From assembly GCA_017399695.1 (NCBI GenBank), contig JAFQBK010000002.1, positions 62,001-126,000 of the forward strand: a stretch of 64,000 nucleotides of DNA. The letters are read 5' to 3'. The DNA comes from Clostridia bacterium (GTDB lineage Bacteria > Bacillota > Clostridia > UBA1381 > UBA9506). Position 1 is the first letter of the stretch. Every line of letters begins with the position of its first letter. The position numbers and the translations under genes were made by a program. The notes beneath the pieces are model-generated. The model was not told where the DNA came from and searched no databases. It saw only the letters and a program-made list of their open reading frames with translations. Positions 1 through 9,632 of the stretch are shown here, in pieces.

Positions 1-522
1 GACGGCATTGAATATGTGGCAAGCGTCAAGGTGCTTGAAGATTGTGAGATTTTTGATGAGCTTTGCAATCGTGGTTTTGGCGGAATGCCGATTCAGCTCG
101 GCTATTGCAATGGTGTCAACGATACCTTAAATTGTTTGGAATATCACAAAAGCAGCGAGTTTAATATCGCAAAAGACGATTTGGTTTTAATTCTCGGCTT
201 GCAGTCGGATATCACGGACGGAAAGTACGATACTTCTAACACGGAGATTTTCCACGTTCCTGCGGGCGTTGGTGTTGAGCTGTATGCTACGACCCTTCAC
301 TATGCACCTTGCGCATTAAATCCCAAGGATGCGTTCCGGATGGTGTGCGTTCTTCCAAAAGGAACGAATATGGAAAGACCTTCGATGAAAAACGAAGAGA
401 CCATCGAAGCGAAAATGTGCCTTGGAAGCAATAAATGGCTGTTGGCGCACAAGGATTCAAATGAGGCAAACACAGGAGCTTTTGTCGGTTTGATCGGAGA
501 AAACATTATTTATACAAAATAG
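1..522 (+). CDS. DUF4867 family protein (5' end outside window)
   Basis: The reading frame is open from base 1, so the N terminus lies upstream; the GTG at 16 is only an internal codon. The visible ~173 residues form a compact beta-rich protein with no signal peptide or membrane segment, resembling the DUF4867 family, which I associate with sugar-phosphate isomerase operons. A cupin-like beta-barrel is plausible from stretches such as HVPAGVGVELYATTLHYAPC. It is followed after 13 bp by an RpiB/LacAB-type isomerase with a strong AGGAGGT site between them, so the two are surely co-transcribed. That context suggests a role as an accessory protein or enzyme in pentose or hexose phosphate isomerisation. 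The biochemical role is unknown. Family assignment is moderate confidence and function is inferred from the neighbour only. Confidence 0.7.
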   Translation, partial: DGIEYVASVKVLEDCEIFDELCNRGFGGMPIQLGYCNGVNDTLNCLEYHKSSEFNIAKDDLVLILGLQSDITDGKYDTSNTEIFHVPAGVGVELYATTLHYAPCALNPKDAFRMVCVLPKGTNMERPSMKNEETIEAKMCLGSNKWLLAHKDSNEANTGAFVGLIGENIIYTK

Positions 523-535
523 GAGGTAGAGAAGC

Positions 536-1081
536 ATGGCAAAAAAGATTTATATCGGAAATGACACAGCTGGTTTTTACTTAAAGAGCAAATGTATTGA
601 GTATTTGGAAGGTAAGGGAATTGAGTATGTTGATTGCGGTTCGGAGGATAATCCGGACATCGAAGCAACCCGTTACCCGTTTTTTGCAGCAAAGGTTGCA
701 AAAGCTGTTGCAAGCGGAGAAGCACGTTGCGGCCTCTTGATTTGCGGTACCGGCATCGGAATCAGCATGGCTGCCAATAAGTTTAAGGGCGTTCGTGCGG
801 CTTTGGTTAACAGCACATACCTTGCAAGAATGACCCGCAGACATAACGATGCAAACATTCTCTGCCTTGGTGGAAGAACCATTGGTGAATGGGAAGCGAT
901 TGATATTTTAGAAACCTTCCTCAATACGGATTATGACGGCGGTTTCCATGACGGCTCTTTAGATTTGATTAAAGAAGCAGAAGAGCTGATGATGAACGAT
1001 AATGTGTGGTGCGAAGAACCCCGTAAGATTTCTACCGGACCTTTGGCTGACGCTGAAATTTTTGACAGAAGCAAAGGTTGA
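536..1081 (+). CDS. RpiB/LacA/LacB family sugar-phosphate isomerase
   Basis: 181 residues. The N terminus reads MAKKIYIGNDTAGFYLKSK, the usual LacAB_RpiB opening. The catalytic-cysteine loop CGTGIG is at about residues 79-84, and the later RRHNDANILCLGGR segment is diagnostic. The family interconverts aldose and ketose phosphates (ribose-5-P/ribulose-5-P, allose-6-P, or galactose-6-P/tagatose-6-P) in the cytoplasm. The protein is about 30 residues longer than a minimal RpiB because of a C-terminal extension after the conserved core, so the substrate may not be ribose-5-P. The gene starts 13 bp after the DUF4867 gene behind AGGAGGT and is followed by a strong terminator, so it closes its operon. 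Family is near certain; the exact substrate is not decided. Confidence 0.93.
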   Translation: MAKKIYIGNDTAGFYLKSKCIEYLEGKGIEYVDCGSEDNPDIEATRYPFFAAKVAKAVASGEARCGLLICGTGIGISMAANKFKGVRAALVNSTYLARMTRRHNDANILCLGGRTIGEWEAIDILETFLNTDYDGGFHDGSLDLIKEAEELMMNDNVWCEEPRKISTGPLADAEIFDRSKG

Positions 1082-1098
1082 GACTTAACATCATAAGT

Positions 1099-1152
1099 AC
1101 AAAAAGGATTCGGACTCTTTGCTGAAATAAGCAGTGTTCTGGTCCTTTTTGT
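1099..1152 (+). terminator. Intrinsic terminator after the isomerase operon
   Basis: ACAAAAAGGA (1099-1108) pairs perfectly with TCCTTTTTGT (1143-1152). The pairing continues inward with some wobbles, and a small TGCT/AGCA hairpin (about 1121-1134) tops it. The U-rich end is part of the stem. It separates the isomerase operon from the rhamnosidase gene 24 bp downstream. Confidence 0.8.
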
Positions 1153-1175
1153 ATATACTTGAGAGGAAAATGATT

Positions 1176-3686
1176 ATGAAAATACATCAAAAATGCTGTG
1201 ATGCCGTCCATCCGGTGGGGGTTGTAGACCCAAGCTTTACCTGGAATATACCGGAATGCAGCGGATTATACCAGACGGCTTATGAACTATGGATTTATAA
1301 TGACGAGTATTCCTGGTCCAGCGGAAGAATCGAGAGCAATCAAAGTGTAAGAGTTTGTTGCGAAGATTTAGAACTGGAAAATAACAAAAAATATTACTGG
1401 ACTGTGCAAATAGATACAAATGACGGAATATACAAAAGTGAAGCTGATTGGTTTATTACAGGCCTTGCCCGAGAGGAAGAATTGACATGGATTACTGCTG
1501 ACCCGGCGATTTCCTCTCCTTTGTTGCGTAAGGAATTTGTTCTTGAAACCGTTCCGGAATATTCGGTAATCAATGTCTGCGGTCTCGGCTTTTTTGAGTT
1601 GTATATCAATGGGAAAAAAGTTTCAGACGATATAATGCAGCCTGTTCGTTCAGATTACGATGAAATAATTTATAGAAATCTTCCCAATGAATTTAACGCA
1701 ACGACAAGAAAAAGCGTGTATTATCTGTCTTATGAAGTGTCGGAGTATCTGGTCAAAGGCAGTAACACCATCGTTTTGTGGTTGGGAAACGGTTGGTACA
1801 GAGAAAAAGCGAGAGCGACCATCCGGGGAGATTTTGATTACGGCAATTATTTGAAAGCGTTAGTAAAACTGACTGCCGGCGACATTACCATACATACAGA
1901 TGAAACATGGCAGTATATTGAAAGCCCGATTGTACACAACAACCTTTTCTCGGGAGAAATTTATGACGCGAGAAAATTCGTGCCGGCGTTTTTCCAAAAC
2001 GGGTTTGTGACCGGTCAATTTGCAAAGCGGATTGATGTGCCAAAAGCGCGTCTTATGCCTCAGCTTTGTCCGGGGGAACGAGTGATTAAGACATATCATG
2101 CAAAGCAAATAAAAACAGACATCTATGATACCGGCGAAGTCATCAGCGGCTTTGCGGAAATCAAGTTACGGGGCGTTGCCGGAGAACAAATAGAAATTTA
2201 TTATGCAGAAAATTTTGATGGTGACCGGCTGGATTATACCTCGACCGTTGGTTATGTTGAGGACGATATCAACCAGATTCAAAAGGATGTTTATATTCTT
2301 GACGATTCCGGAGTTCAAAACTATACGCCACAATTTATTTGGCATACGTATCGGTATATCTATATCAAACATTCAAGTGATGTTGAGATTTTATCGGTTG
2401 ATTCGATGTTTGTGTGTACCGCTATGGAAAAGCGTGCCAACGTGGCGTGTTCGAATGAAACGGTAAATGCGATTTATAAGCTGTACCAAAACACCGTTTT
2501 GTCTAATCTGCACGGTGCAACGCCTTTGGATTGCCCGCACAGAGAACGCCTCCCTTATACGGGAGACGGTCAGCTTTCGGCAAATGCAGCAATGAGCAAT
2601 TATGATGCATACGAGACCTACAAAAAATGGATTACGGACATTTGCGACGCGCAGGATTTAGACAGCGGATTTGTCCCTTACACGGCACCTTATTCCGGCG
2701 GTTGCGGCGGTCATGCTTGGGGCAGTGCGGTTGTAACGGTACCGTGGCATCATTATCTGCAATACGGAGACAAACGGATTCTTGTGCAAGCCGTCCCGCA
2801 TATTGAAAAATGGATTGCTTATCTGAAAGACCATAAAGACGAAAGAGGTTTCATCGACCGCCATGTGGAGGGCAGTTGGTGCCTGGGAGACTGGGCTATG
2901 CCGAGCAAATTCCCATGGAGTGACCCAAAGCCGGAGGCAATTAAGATTCATCCAAGACTGGTCAATACGGTTTACTATATTTATTGTCTTCTTCTCCTCA
3001 AAAAGATGTATGACGAGTTGGGTTGGATGATACCGACATCACTTGACGAGGAAATCAATGAAAGCCGACTTGTTTTGTCAAAGGAATACGTGTACACGGA
3101 TGATGTTTTTGATGAGCAGGAAGCGGATGTGTATTTATTGTTTTCCGATGTTATTACCGGGCGCAAGGCAGAAAAAACCTTAGAGCAACTGGTGGAAAAA
3201 ATTGAAAAAAGAGGCTACACATTCAATAGTGGAATGGTTGCCACAGAGCTTTTATTTAAAGTTTTAGATAAAGCAAACCGAAATGATGTTGTGCTCAAAA
3301 TGCTTACGGCAAGTGAATATCCTTCGTTTGGATATATGCTGAAAAATGGAGCAACCACCCTTTGGGAGACCTGGGAAGGAACCGGCGCACGAAGTCATAC
3401 AGCGTTTACTTCTATTGGGGCGTGGTATGTCTACGGTCTTGCCGGAATTCAGCCGGACAGAGGCTATCAGACCTTTACGGTCAAACCATTTTTGGCGGAG
3501 TCGCTTTCCTATGTGGATGCATCGCAAGATACCGAGTACGGTAAAATTTGTGTTCGTTGGAAACGGTCCGGCAAAAGGATTTCTCTTGATATCAGCGTTC
3601 CGTTTAATACTACGGCAACACTGGTGATTGGTGAAGAAATACGAAAATTGAGCTGTGGGGAGCACCATTTTTCATTGAAAGGTTGA
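1176..3686 (+). CDS. GH78 alpha-L-rhamnosidase-like glycoside hydrolase
   Basis: About 836 residues, probably cytoplasmic because there is no signal peptide. GH78 enzymes remove terminal alpha-L-rhamnose from plant glycans, flavonoid glycosides or bacterial polysaccharides. The order of parts fits the family: N-terminal beta-sandwich domains, then an (alpha/alpha)6 barrel opened by DCPHRERLPYTGD at about residues 452-464 (the family's conserved acidic motif with candidate catalytic Asp and Glu), then WETWEG and RSHTAFTSIGAWYVYGLAGI late in the barrel, and a C-terminal beta-sandwich. The start was set at ATG 1176 because GAGAGG (1161-1166) lies 9 bp upstream; ATG 1170 is the alternative, and the GTG at 1134 sits inside the terminator. 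The downstream dehydrogenase starts 32 bp after the stop, so both may form one unit. Substrate beyond rhamnose is unproved. Confidence 0.9.
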   Translation: MKIHQKCCDAVHPVGVVDPSFTWNIPECSGLYQTAYELWIYNDEYSWSSGRIESNQSVRVCCEDLELENNKKYYWTVQIDTNDGIYKSEADWFITGLAREEELTWITADPAISSPLLRKEFVLETVPEYSVINVCGLGFFELYINGKKVSDDIMQPVRSDYDEIIYRNLPNEFNATTRKSVYYLSYEVSEYLVKGSNTIVLWLGNGWYREKARATIRGDFDYGNYLKALVKLTAGDITIHTDETWQYIESPIVHNNLFSGEIYDARKFVPAFFQNGFVTGQFAKRIDVPKARLMPQLCPGERVIKTYHAKQIKTDIYDTGEVISGFAEIKLRGVAGEQIEIYYAENFDGDRLDYTSTVGYVEDDINQIQKDVYILDDSGVQNYTPQFIWHTYRYIYIKHSSDVEILSVDSMFVCTAMEKRANVACSNETVNAIYKLYQNTVLSNLHGATPLDCPHRERLPYTGDGQLSANAAMSNYDAYETYKKWITDICDAQDLDSGFVPYTAPYSGGCGGHAWGSAVVTVPWHHYLQYGDKRILVQAVPHIEKWIAYLKDHKDERGFIDRHVEGSWCLGDWAMPSKFPWSDPKPEAIKIHPRLVNTVYYIYCLLLLKKMYDELGWMIPTSLDEEINESRLVLSKEYVYTDDVFDEQEADVYLLFSDVITGRKAEKTLEQLVEKIEKRGYTFNSGMVATELLFKVLDKANRNDVVLKMLTASEYPSFGYMLKNGATTLWETWEGTGARSHTAFTSIGAWYVYGLAGIQPDRGYQTFTVKPFLAESLSYVDASQDTEYGKICVRWKRSGKRISLDISVPFNTTATLVIGEEIRKLSCGEHHFSLKG

Positions 3687-3718
3687 TCTATCAAAGTTAT
3701 AATAAAGGGGAATTAAAA

Positions 3719-4681
3719 ATGTTGGGAAAAAGAGCATATTTAGTAAAAGAAAGAAAATTTGAAATCGTGGAAGAGAACATCGTTCCGCAGATGGGACAGG
3801 TTCTTGTTAAAGTCGAGCTTTGTGGACTCTGCAACTGGGAACTCAACTTCTGGAAAGGAACCGGAGACTATTATACCAACTATCCGCAGGTTATTGGACA
3901 CGAGTGGGCAGGAACGGTTGTGGAGCTTGGGGAAGGGGTTTCAACATTAAAGGTTGGCGACAAGGTAACCTTGCTTCCTGGAGAAAAGTTTGAGGGTTTT
4001 GCTGAATATACTGCTGTCAATGAAAATGAGTGTTTTAAGCTTAGTGATGATGCAGTATTCCTCAATTCCATGGGCGAGCCGCTGAAGTGTATTGCAACCG
4101 TTATTTCTGCTGCCGCGCCGCAGTTTGGAGATTATGGCGTTGTTATCGGCTGCGGAGCGATGGGTCTTTGGTGTACGCAGGCTCTTGCGGGAAATCTTCT
4201 GGCAGGTCTTATCGTGATTGATATTGACGATAAAAAACTTGCCCTTGCAAAGAAATTTGGCGCATCGCATACGATAAACTCTAAAACAGAAAACACCGTA
4301 GAAAAAATCCGTGAAATTACTGGTGGACGCATGGCAGATTTTGTGATTGAGGGCACAGGGATCGAGCGTGTTTTAGCCAGCGGTGTGGAGTATTTAAGAA
4401 ATGCTGGACGATTGATCATTATGAGCAGTCACGAAGAAACGCTGAAGGAATTCGATTTCCGACCAGTTTTGCTTCGCGGTATTGATATTAAGTGCGCTCA
4501 TCCAACCCATTCGGCGAATCAGCATGAGGATATGACGCGTGCCGTTGCGCTTATCAATAAAAAGGTTTTTCGTAACGAAGAACTCATCACCCACAAATTT
4601 AAGCTGGATGAAATTAATGAAGCCTTTGAAACACTTGAAAATAAACCGGCAGGATATATCAAGGGCATTGTTGTGATGTAA
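3719..4681 (+). CDS. Zinc-type medium-chain alcohol/sugar dehydrogenase
   Basis: About 320 residues. The GroES-like N-terminal half contains CGLCNWE and GHEWAGTVVELGEGV, positions that hold catalytic-zinc ligands in this family. The Rossmann half has VIGCGAMGLWCTQAL for NAD(P) binding and VIDIDDKKLALAKKFGA. The four-cysteine structural-zinc loop of classical enzymes is missing: the region after GDKVTLLPGEKF goes straight to GFAEYTAVNENE, which also explains the short length. Such lobe-less members oxidise sugar alcohols, sugar acids or related polyols. Start ATG 3719 follows AAGGGG (3705-3710). Its position after GH78 and before GH31 suggests a role in monosaccharide catabolism in this locus. 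No terminator is obvious after it. Confidence 0.85.
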   Translation: MLGKRAYLVKERKFEIVEENIVPQMGQVLVKVELCGLCNWELNFWKGTGDYYTNYPQVIGHEWAGTVVELGEGVSTLKVGDKVTLLPGEKFEGFAEYTAVNENECFKLSDDAVFLNSMGEPLKCIATVISAAAPQFGDYGVVIGCGAMGLWCTQALAGNLLAGLIVIDIDDKKLALAKKFGASHTINSKTENTVEKIREITGGRMADFVIEGTGIERVLASGVEYLRNAGRLIIMSSHEETLKEFDFRPVLLRGIDIKCAHPTHSANQHEDMTRAVALINKKVFRNEELITHKFKLDEINEAFETLENKPAGYIKGIVVM

Positions 4682-4776
4682 GACGTGACATTTTACAATA
4701 GGATATACCCACGCTCTAACATTTTGAATCAATATGAGGAAAAGATAATAGACGCTATAGCCTTTTTGCGTAGGAT

Positions 4777-4818
4777 GTAATCTCAATAATTTGTGTTAAA
4801 ACCTAAAGATTTTGTGTT
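4777..4818 (+). promoter_or_regulatory. Direct-repeat operator upstream of the GH31 gene
   Basis: Two 21-bp half-sites lie head to tail. The second (4798-4818) reads AAAACCTAAAGATTTTGTGT plus a final T and matches the repeat before the transporter gene at 20 of 21 positions. The first (4777-4797) is weaker but keeps the 3' TTTGTGTT. The second overlaps the -35 box. The spacing is two helical turns, as expected for an AraC-type activator bound in tandem. The YesN-like regulator at 8869-9600 is the obvious candidate; that link is inference. Confidence 0.75.
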
Positions 4819-4845
4819 GAAAAAAATAGTTTATTTTGTTACGAT
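4817..4845 (+). promoter_or_regulatory. Promoter of the GH31 gene
   Basis: TTGAAA (4817-4822), a 17-bp spacer and TACGAT (4840-4845). The -10 is poor, which fits a promoter needing an activator at the overlapping repeats. The distance to ATG 4899 is about 50 bp. Confidence 0.55.
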
Positions 4846-4898
4846 ATGGGTGAAGTGCGAATCGTACGCATATCAATTTTTGTAAAGGAGACATCGAG

Positions 4899-7040
4899 AT
4901 GCAAAAAAAAATCATTAATGACAAAATCACTCGGATTTTCGAAAGAAATGACAGTATGCTGACTCGTTATCATATTTTAAATGACGGCGATGCCGAGGCA
5001 ATGAGCTTTGATAGTAATTCTGCAGTTTTCGCAGCCGGCAAAAGAGAACTTTCGATTTCTTTTACCAAAAAAGGAAAAGGCTTTGAAGTTCGGATTCCCT
5101 TATCGGCAAAGGAGCGTATCTTTGGCGGTGGAGATGCTACAAAGAAAAGTGTGATGCACAGAGGTCATACATTGGTTATGGATACGAAAAATATTGTTTG
5201 CTACGGACCAATTCCATTCTTTATGAGCTCGGACGGCTGGGCAATTTTAATGAACTGCACGTACTGTCATTCTTATGATATTGGTGAGACGGAGCCGGAT
5301 ACGATGATTATTACGGCTCAAGAAGGAACACTGGACTTTTATATTTTCTGCGGAGATAATTTTGCTGAACTCTTAAAGTCATATACAGATATCAGTGGAA
5401 AACCGATGGTTCTTCCTAAAATCGCGTATGGTTTTACGATGTGTGAAAATGACCAGTGCACAGCTTATTCTTTGCTTGAAACCTGCAAAAATTTCCGCGA
5501 GCATGATATCCCTTGCGATATTATCAGCTTAGAGCCGGGCTGGATGGAAACCTACTACGACTACACGACGGAGAAAAAATGGGACCCGACAAGATTTTAT
5601 CTTCCTTACTGGAAAGAACCAAATCAGAGCGGCGAACGCACCTTCTTCTTCCCAATGCGTGAGATGGGAATGAACTTGAGCCTTTGGCTTTGCGAGAACT
5701 ATGACTTGTTCTACGAGGAGGAAGGAAATACACAGGAAGCAAGAGATACCGGTTTTGGGGAGGATGCTCAAATTGCCGATGTTCATTTAACCAGCGCAAA
5801 AAGTCTGGACACCATTACTAAGGTGGGGGAACCATGGTTTGAGCATTTGAAGAAGTTTGTAGATAATGGTGCTGTTGGCTTTAAACTGGATGGTGCAGAC
5901 CAGCTTCTTTATCATACGGATAGACTTTGGGCAGGAAAATTCTCTGACAAAGAAGTGCATAATGCATATCCGATTGTTCTGGCGAAGCAGATGGAACAGG
6001 GCTTCAGAGAGCATACCGACAGACGCCCCTTTATGTTTACAGCTGATTGTTATGCAGGCATTCAGCAGTATGCAGCCTCCTGGACAGGAGATATCGGCGG
6101 TGGACCGAGAACCATTCCGGCAATTTTTAACTATGCAATGTGTGCGCACTCCAACACCTCATGTGATATGGGCTTTTTGAATGCCGGTCAGATACATTAC
6201 GGATTCCTCTTGCCATATTCGCAGTTCAACAACTGGTCACAGTGGCATTACCCCTGGTTCTTGGCGAAGGAAAGAGAAGATATGATTCGTACATACTCCA
6301 AGCTTCGTTCTTCGCTCTTCCCGTATATCTACACGATGGCACACGAGGCACATCGCAGCGGTATGCCGGTGGCGCGTCCGCTTCCGCTAATCTATGAGGA
6401 TACGGACCGTTTTGATGAAGTGCGTAACCTCTATATGCTGGGAGAAAACCTTTTGGTTGGTGTATTTGATATGCATTTCGATTTGCCAGAGGGTGTTTGG
6501 GTAGACTACATCACCGGTAAAGAATATGAGGGAACGATTGATTACGAAATTCCCGAAGGCATGGGGGGAGCACTGTTTGTCCGTAAGGGATCTGTACTCT
6601 TTACGATGCAGCCGCAGAAGTATCTTTTGGAAAAGGAACATGACTATATTCTTCGTGTTTATCCGGGTGCTGACTGTGAGGGCCGTATGATTGAGGATGA
6701 CGGCTGGTCTTATGACTATGAAGAAGGCAAGGTGGCAGAAACCCGTGTGGCTATTGAAAACTCAGCGGCTGATGGATTTACCCTTGTACTTGACAAGCGC
6801 GTCGGTGGATTTGACGGGAAACCGGATAATGGTCATGACCACAGAGGAAACTCCATTCCGAAGATTTCCGGTATGCAGCCAATTCGCGATATTACTGTTA
6901 AAATTGCCGGTAAAGAACCAAAATCTATTTCGATTGATGGTAAAGAACAGGCGTTTACCTATGAAGATGGCTATACTTTGTTTACTGTCTTGGCGAAAGA
7001 CCATGAGATGAAGAACTTAAACTATCAGGTCCGTTACTAA
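4899..7040 (+). CDS. GH31 family alpha-glycosidase
   Basis: 713 residues, no signal peptide, so it probably acts on imported oligosaccharides. GH31 enzymes are retaining alpha-glycosidases (alpha-glucosidase, alpha-xylosidase, alpha-galactosidase, sulfoquinovosidase and others). The (beta/alpha)8 barrel holds the nucleophile motif GFKLDGAD with Asp331 and the acid/base motif ASWTGDIGGG with Asp398. RSSLFPYIYTMAHEAHRSGMP and the C-terminal beta-sandwich follow as in the family. The fine specificity cannot be read from these motifs. ATG 4899 follows AAAGGAG by 8 bp. It has its own promoter with the direct-repeat operator and a strong terminator, so it is a single-gene unit likely co-regulated with the transporter operon at 9885. 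Confidence 0.93.
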   Translation: MQKKIINDKITRIFERNDSMLTRYHILNDGDAEAMSFDSNSAVFAAGKRELSISFTKKGKGFEVRIPLSAKERIFGGGDATKKSVMHRGHTLVMDTKNIVCYGPIPFFMSSDGWAILMNCTYCHSYDIGETEPDTMIITAQEGTLDFYIFCGDNFAELLKSYTDISGKPMVLPKIAYGFTMCENDQCTAYSLLETCKNFREHDIPCDIISLEPGWMETYYDYTTEKKWDPTRFYLPYWKEPNQSGERTFFFPMREMGMNLSLWLCENYDLFYEEEGNTQEARDTGFGEDAQIADVHLTSAKSLDTITKVGEPWFEHLKKFVDNGAVGFKLDGADQLLYHTDRLWAGKFSDKEVHNAYPIVLAKQMEQGFREHTDRRPFMFTADCYAGIQQYAASWTGDIGGGPRTIPAIFNYAMCAHSNTSCDMGFLNAGQIHYGFLLPYSQFNNWSQWHYPWFLAKEREDMIRTYSKLRSSLFPYIYTMAHEAHRSGMPVARPLPLIYEDTDRFDEVRNLYMLGENLLVGVFDMHFDLPEGVWVDYITGKEYEGTIDYEIPEGMGGALFVRKGSVLFTMQPQKYLLEKEHDYILRVYPGADCEGRMIEDDGWSYDYEEGKVAETRVAIENSAADGFTLVLDKRVGGFDGKPDNGHDHRGNSIPKISGMQPIRDITVKIAGKEPKSISIDGKEQAFTYEDGYTLFTVLAKDHEMKNLNYQVRY

Positions 7041-7042
7041 AC

Positions 7043-7079
7043 AAAAAAGCTTGCAGCAACGATTGCTGCAAGCTTTTTT
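7043..7079. terminator. Bidirectional terminator between GH31 and the sensor kinase
   Basis: A perfect 17-bp stem (7043-7059 with 7063-7079) with a CGA loop, A-rich on the left and T-rich on the right. It can end both the + strand GH31 transcript and the - strand kinase transcript. Confidence 0.93.
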
Positions 7080-7097
7080 ATTTACTTTAAATCAACA

Positions 7098-8846
7098 TTA
7101 ATCATAAATTTTTGGCAATGTAATTTTTATATCAGAGCCATTTTCGTCAGAATGAATTTGAACACCATAATCATCTCCAAACATCAGTTTGATACGGCTA
7201 TTTACATTCGCAAGGCCAATATGACTTGCCTGAATGAGCGTATTTTCCATCATCGTATGTTTGATTTCAGCCAAAACCTTCGGATTAAAACCAACGCCGT
7301 TGTCTATGAAGTGAAAGACCAGCTTATCGTTCTGAACCTTTCCGGTAATCTTTAATTTTTTTTCGTGATTACTGGGCAAAGGTGCCAGCCCATAAAGAAA
7401 TGCGTTTTCAATAATCGGCTGAAAAATTAATTTTACCGTTTTGCACTTTTCTGCTTCTACATCAATATTCCATGAAACCTGTACTGCATTTTCGGTTTTT
7501 AATTGTTCGATTTCTATATATTTCTTTGCGTGAAGGATTTCCGCAGAAACAGAGGTTACATATTGCTTCGTGTCCAAAGAAGTTCGCAGCAAATCAGACA
7601 AGAGTGAAATCGCTTTGCTGACGGAATTGTTGCCTTTTAACTGCTCGTGAGCCAATACAGAAATCAGATTCAGGGTATTGAACAGAAAATGCTGGTTAAA
7701 TTGGAGCTGAGAGGCGGAAAGCTGCGTATTTTTCAGCAATGCAATTTTGCTGGCTAATTCATTTTCAATATTCCGATTGGTGTTGGAGAGCTTTGTAATC
7801 TGATGAACAATAAAGCTGATTTCATCCGTGTAGTCCTTGGTGTCTTTTTGGATATTAATAGAACTGAAGCCATATATAATTTCTGTTATGCTGTGATAAA
7901 AAGAAAAGGACATATAAAGCGAAAGTAATAACGGCAGAAGGAATGCACAGAAAATTGCTAAAATCAGTAACGCATGCAGATGTGTCGTTTGGCCGGTATA
8001 AAAATCCAAGTGACCAACCACTACGAATTTGACGTCTCGCGAATCAAGTTGAAAAACTGCACTTTTATAGCCATTTCCTGTGTATAAATCTTTATCCTTG
8101 TTGCCGGCGGGATAGCTGTAGGCTTCCGATAAATCCGAACCGATAAATTCAGAATTGTTGGAATAAAAAACAATCCCGTTATCATCGAGAAGAAAGAATT
8201 CTTCCCCTTCGTTAGCACTCAAAAGTTTATTTAAGGTTGAAAAATTATAATTCAAAACAATTAAACCATGACAAACGGACCCTTGATATACACCATAGCA
8301 CAGGGTGAGGAGATCACCATCTTTTTTTCCTTCGGCATCGTAAGAGTTCGTTTTTAATATGAAGTTTGTTGTTCCGGTATCGTTGTAATACTGCAAAAAT
8401 TCTTTGAATTGGATTTTGTCACGGTTTCCGCCGGTAATTGTGGATAAGATATAGGGATCTGAGAAACGATGAAGATAAACGGAATGGAGTTGAGGATTTT
8501 CTATTGCAGCCTGCTTTAACGCATTAACAGCGCGCTGAATTTCATATATATTCTCTGTAGTAAGCGAAAGGAAATACTCAAGTGTTTCACGCTGAAGCGC
8601 GGTATAGCTTTGGTCTGCTGCAGCTATTTGGCGGGAAAGGGTATCAAAAGCTAAGGAGGAGGAACGAGAAAAACTATTATTTATTTGTTGATGCACAACA
8701 TTGGTCTGCGAATAATACATCAGGATGTTGAGAATAAAGAAAGGAATAATGGTAATTAAGGTAAATTTTTTCCAATACTTAAAGAAAATACTTTTAATAT
8801 TGAACTGTTTAATGACATTAAAAACATCGTTCTTAAGACGTCTCAT
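7098..8846 (-). CDS. YesM-like sensor histidine kinase
   Basis: About 582 residues. A membrane segment at about 29-48, an extracellular sensor of ~240 residues, and a second membrane segment at about 291-318 are followed by a HAMP-like stretch and a His_kinase domain with HFLFNTLN (phospho-accepting His about 386). The HATPase part contains QPIIENAF, DNGVGF and GLANVNSRI. The usual P before the histidine is Q here (QFNQHFLFN). The start was set at ATG 8846 because AAGAGG sits 7 bp upstream; the GTG at 8867 is the longest-ORF start. It lies just after the response regulator. YesM-type kinases sense extracellular sugars or glycan fragments and pair with AraC-type regulators. The signal here is probably the substrate of the adjacent importer. 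Confidence 0.9.
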   Translation of the reverse strand: MRRLKNDVFNVIKQFNIKSIFFKYWKKFTLITIIPFFILNILMYYSQTNVVHQQINNSFSRSSSLAFDTLSRQIAAADQSYTALQRETLEYFLSLTTENIYEIQRAVNALKQAAIENPQLHSVYLHRFSDPYILSTITGGNRDKIQFKEFLQYYNDTGTTNFILKTNSYDAEGKKDGDLLTLCYGVYQGSVCHGLIVLNYNFSTLNKLLSANEGEEFFLLDDNGIVFYSNNSEFIGSDLSEAYSYPAGNKDKDLYTGNGYKSAVFQLDSRDVKFVVVGHLDFYTGQTTHLHALLILAIFCAFLLPLLLSLYMSFSFYHSITEIIYGFSSINIQKDTKDYTDEISFIVHQITKLSNTNRNIENELASKIALLKNTQLSASQLQFNQHFLFNTLNLISVLAHEQLKGNNSVSKAISLLSDLLRTSLDTKQYVTSVSAEILHAKKYIEIEQLKTENAVQVSWNIDVEAEKCKTVKLIFQPIIENAFLYGLAPLPSNHEKKLKITGKVQNDKLVFHFIDNGVGFNPKVLAEIKHTMMENTLIQASHIGLANVNSRIKLMFGDDYGVQIHSDENGSDIKITLPKIYD

Positions 8847-8868
8847 TTTTATTCCTCTTTTCAACACA

Positions 8869-9600
8869 TCAACTTTTTTTGTATTGTTTTCTGTATTCTG
8901 CCGGCGTCATATGATATTGCTCATAAAAATACTTGAAAAAAGATGTTGAAGTTTTGTAGCTGACCATTTCCGCGATGGCAGCAATCTTAATATCTGTGTT
9001 TTTTAGTAACTCACATGCCTTTTCAAGACGAGCCCTCTGCAAATAAGTTGAGAATGTTTCGCCGGTATTTTTCTTAAAATAAAAGGAAAAGTATTGAGGA
9101 CTGATCATAGCGTGCGAGGCTATGTCATTAACCGTTATATTTTCGTGCAAATGTTCCGTAATAAATTGCTTGATTTGCTTCATTGGGGTTGAATCAATGA
9201 CTGGGGCATCTGAAGTTGGTACAAGCTTATCTAAGTATTGCTTCATTTTAGCCATGGCCTTGACCAAATCATCATAATCAATCGGCTTTAAAACATAATC
9301 AATCAAGTTATATTTAATTGCCTGGTGTGCGTACTCAAAGTTGGCATAAGCACTTAATAAAACGATAGCGATATCGGGAAAGGATTCCGAACAATATTTC
9401 ACAAGTTCCAATCCGGACATATTCGGCAAGCGGATATCGGTTATCAGTGCATGGACGGGGTGGTTATTTAAATACTCCATGCAATCTTCCGCAGAGTTAA
9501 AAGAATTAACTACAGAAAACCCCATTTCCTCCCAGTTATATCCGGAAACGAAGTGCTTGAGCATCAATGAATCATCGTCCACAATAACGAGCTTATACAT
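8869..9600 (-). CDS. YesN-like AraC-type response regulator
   Basis: 243 residues. The receiver domain (1-120) has the acidic triad IVDDD (8-10), the phosphorylation site Asp55 in LITDIRLPNMSG and Lys105 in YVLKPID. The C-terminal AraC domain (about 140-243) has two helix-turn-helix units ending in SFFKYFYEQYHMTPAEYRKQ. It is compact compared with many YesN proteins, which carry a long linker. GGAGGTG precedes ATG 9600 by 7 bp. It is co-transcribed with the kinase gene, which lies 22 bp downstream. It is the likely binder of the 21-bp direct repeats at 9675-9716 and 4777-4818, activating the transporter operon and the GH31 gene. Confidence 0.92.
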   Translation of the reverse strand: MYKLVIVDDDSLMLKHFVSGYNWEEMGFSVVNSFNSAEDCMEYLNNHPVHALITDIRLPNMSGLELVKYCSESFPDIAIVLLSAYANFEYAHQAIKYNLIDYVLKPIDYDDLVKAMAKMKQYLDKLVPTSDAPVIDSTPMKQIKQFITEHLHENITVNDIASHAMISPQYFSFYFKKNTGETFSTYLQRARLEKACELLKNTDIKIAAIAEMVSYKTSTSFFKYFYEQYHMTPAEYRKQYKKS

Positions 9601-9632
9601 AAAGCAACACCTCCATATTACAGGATAATTCT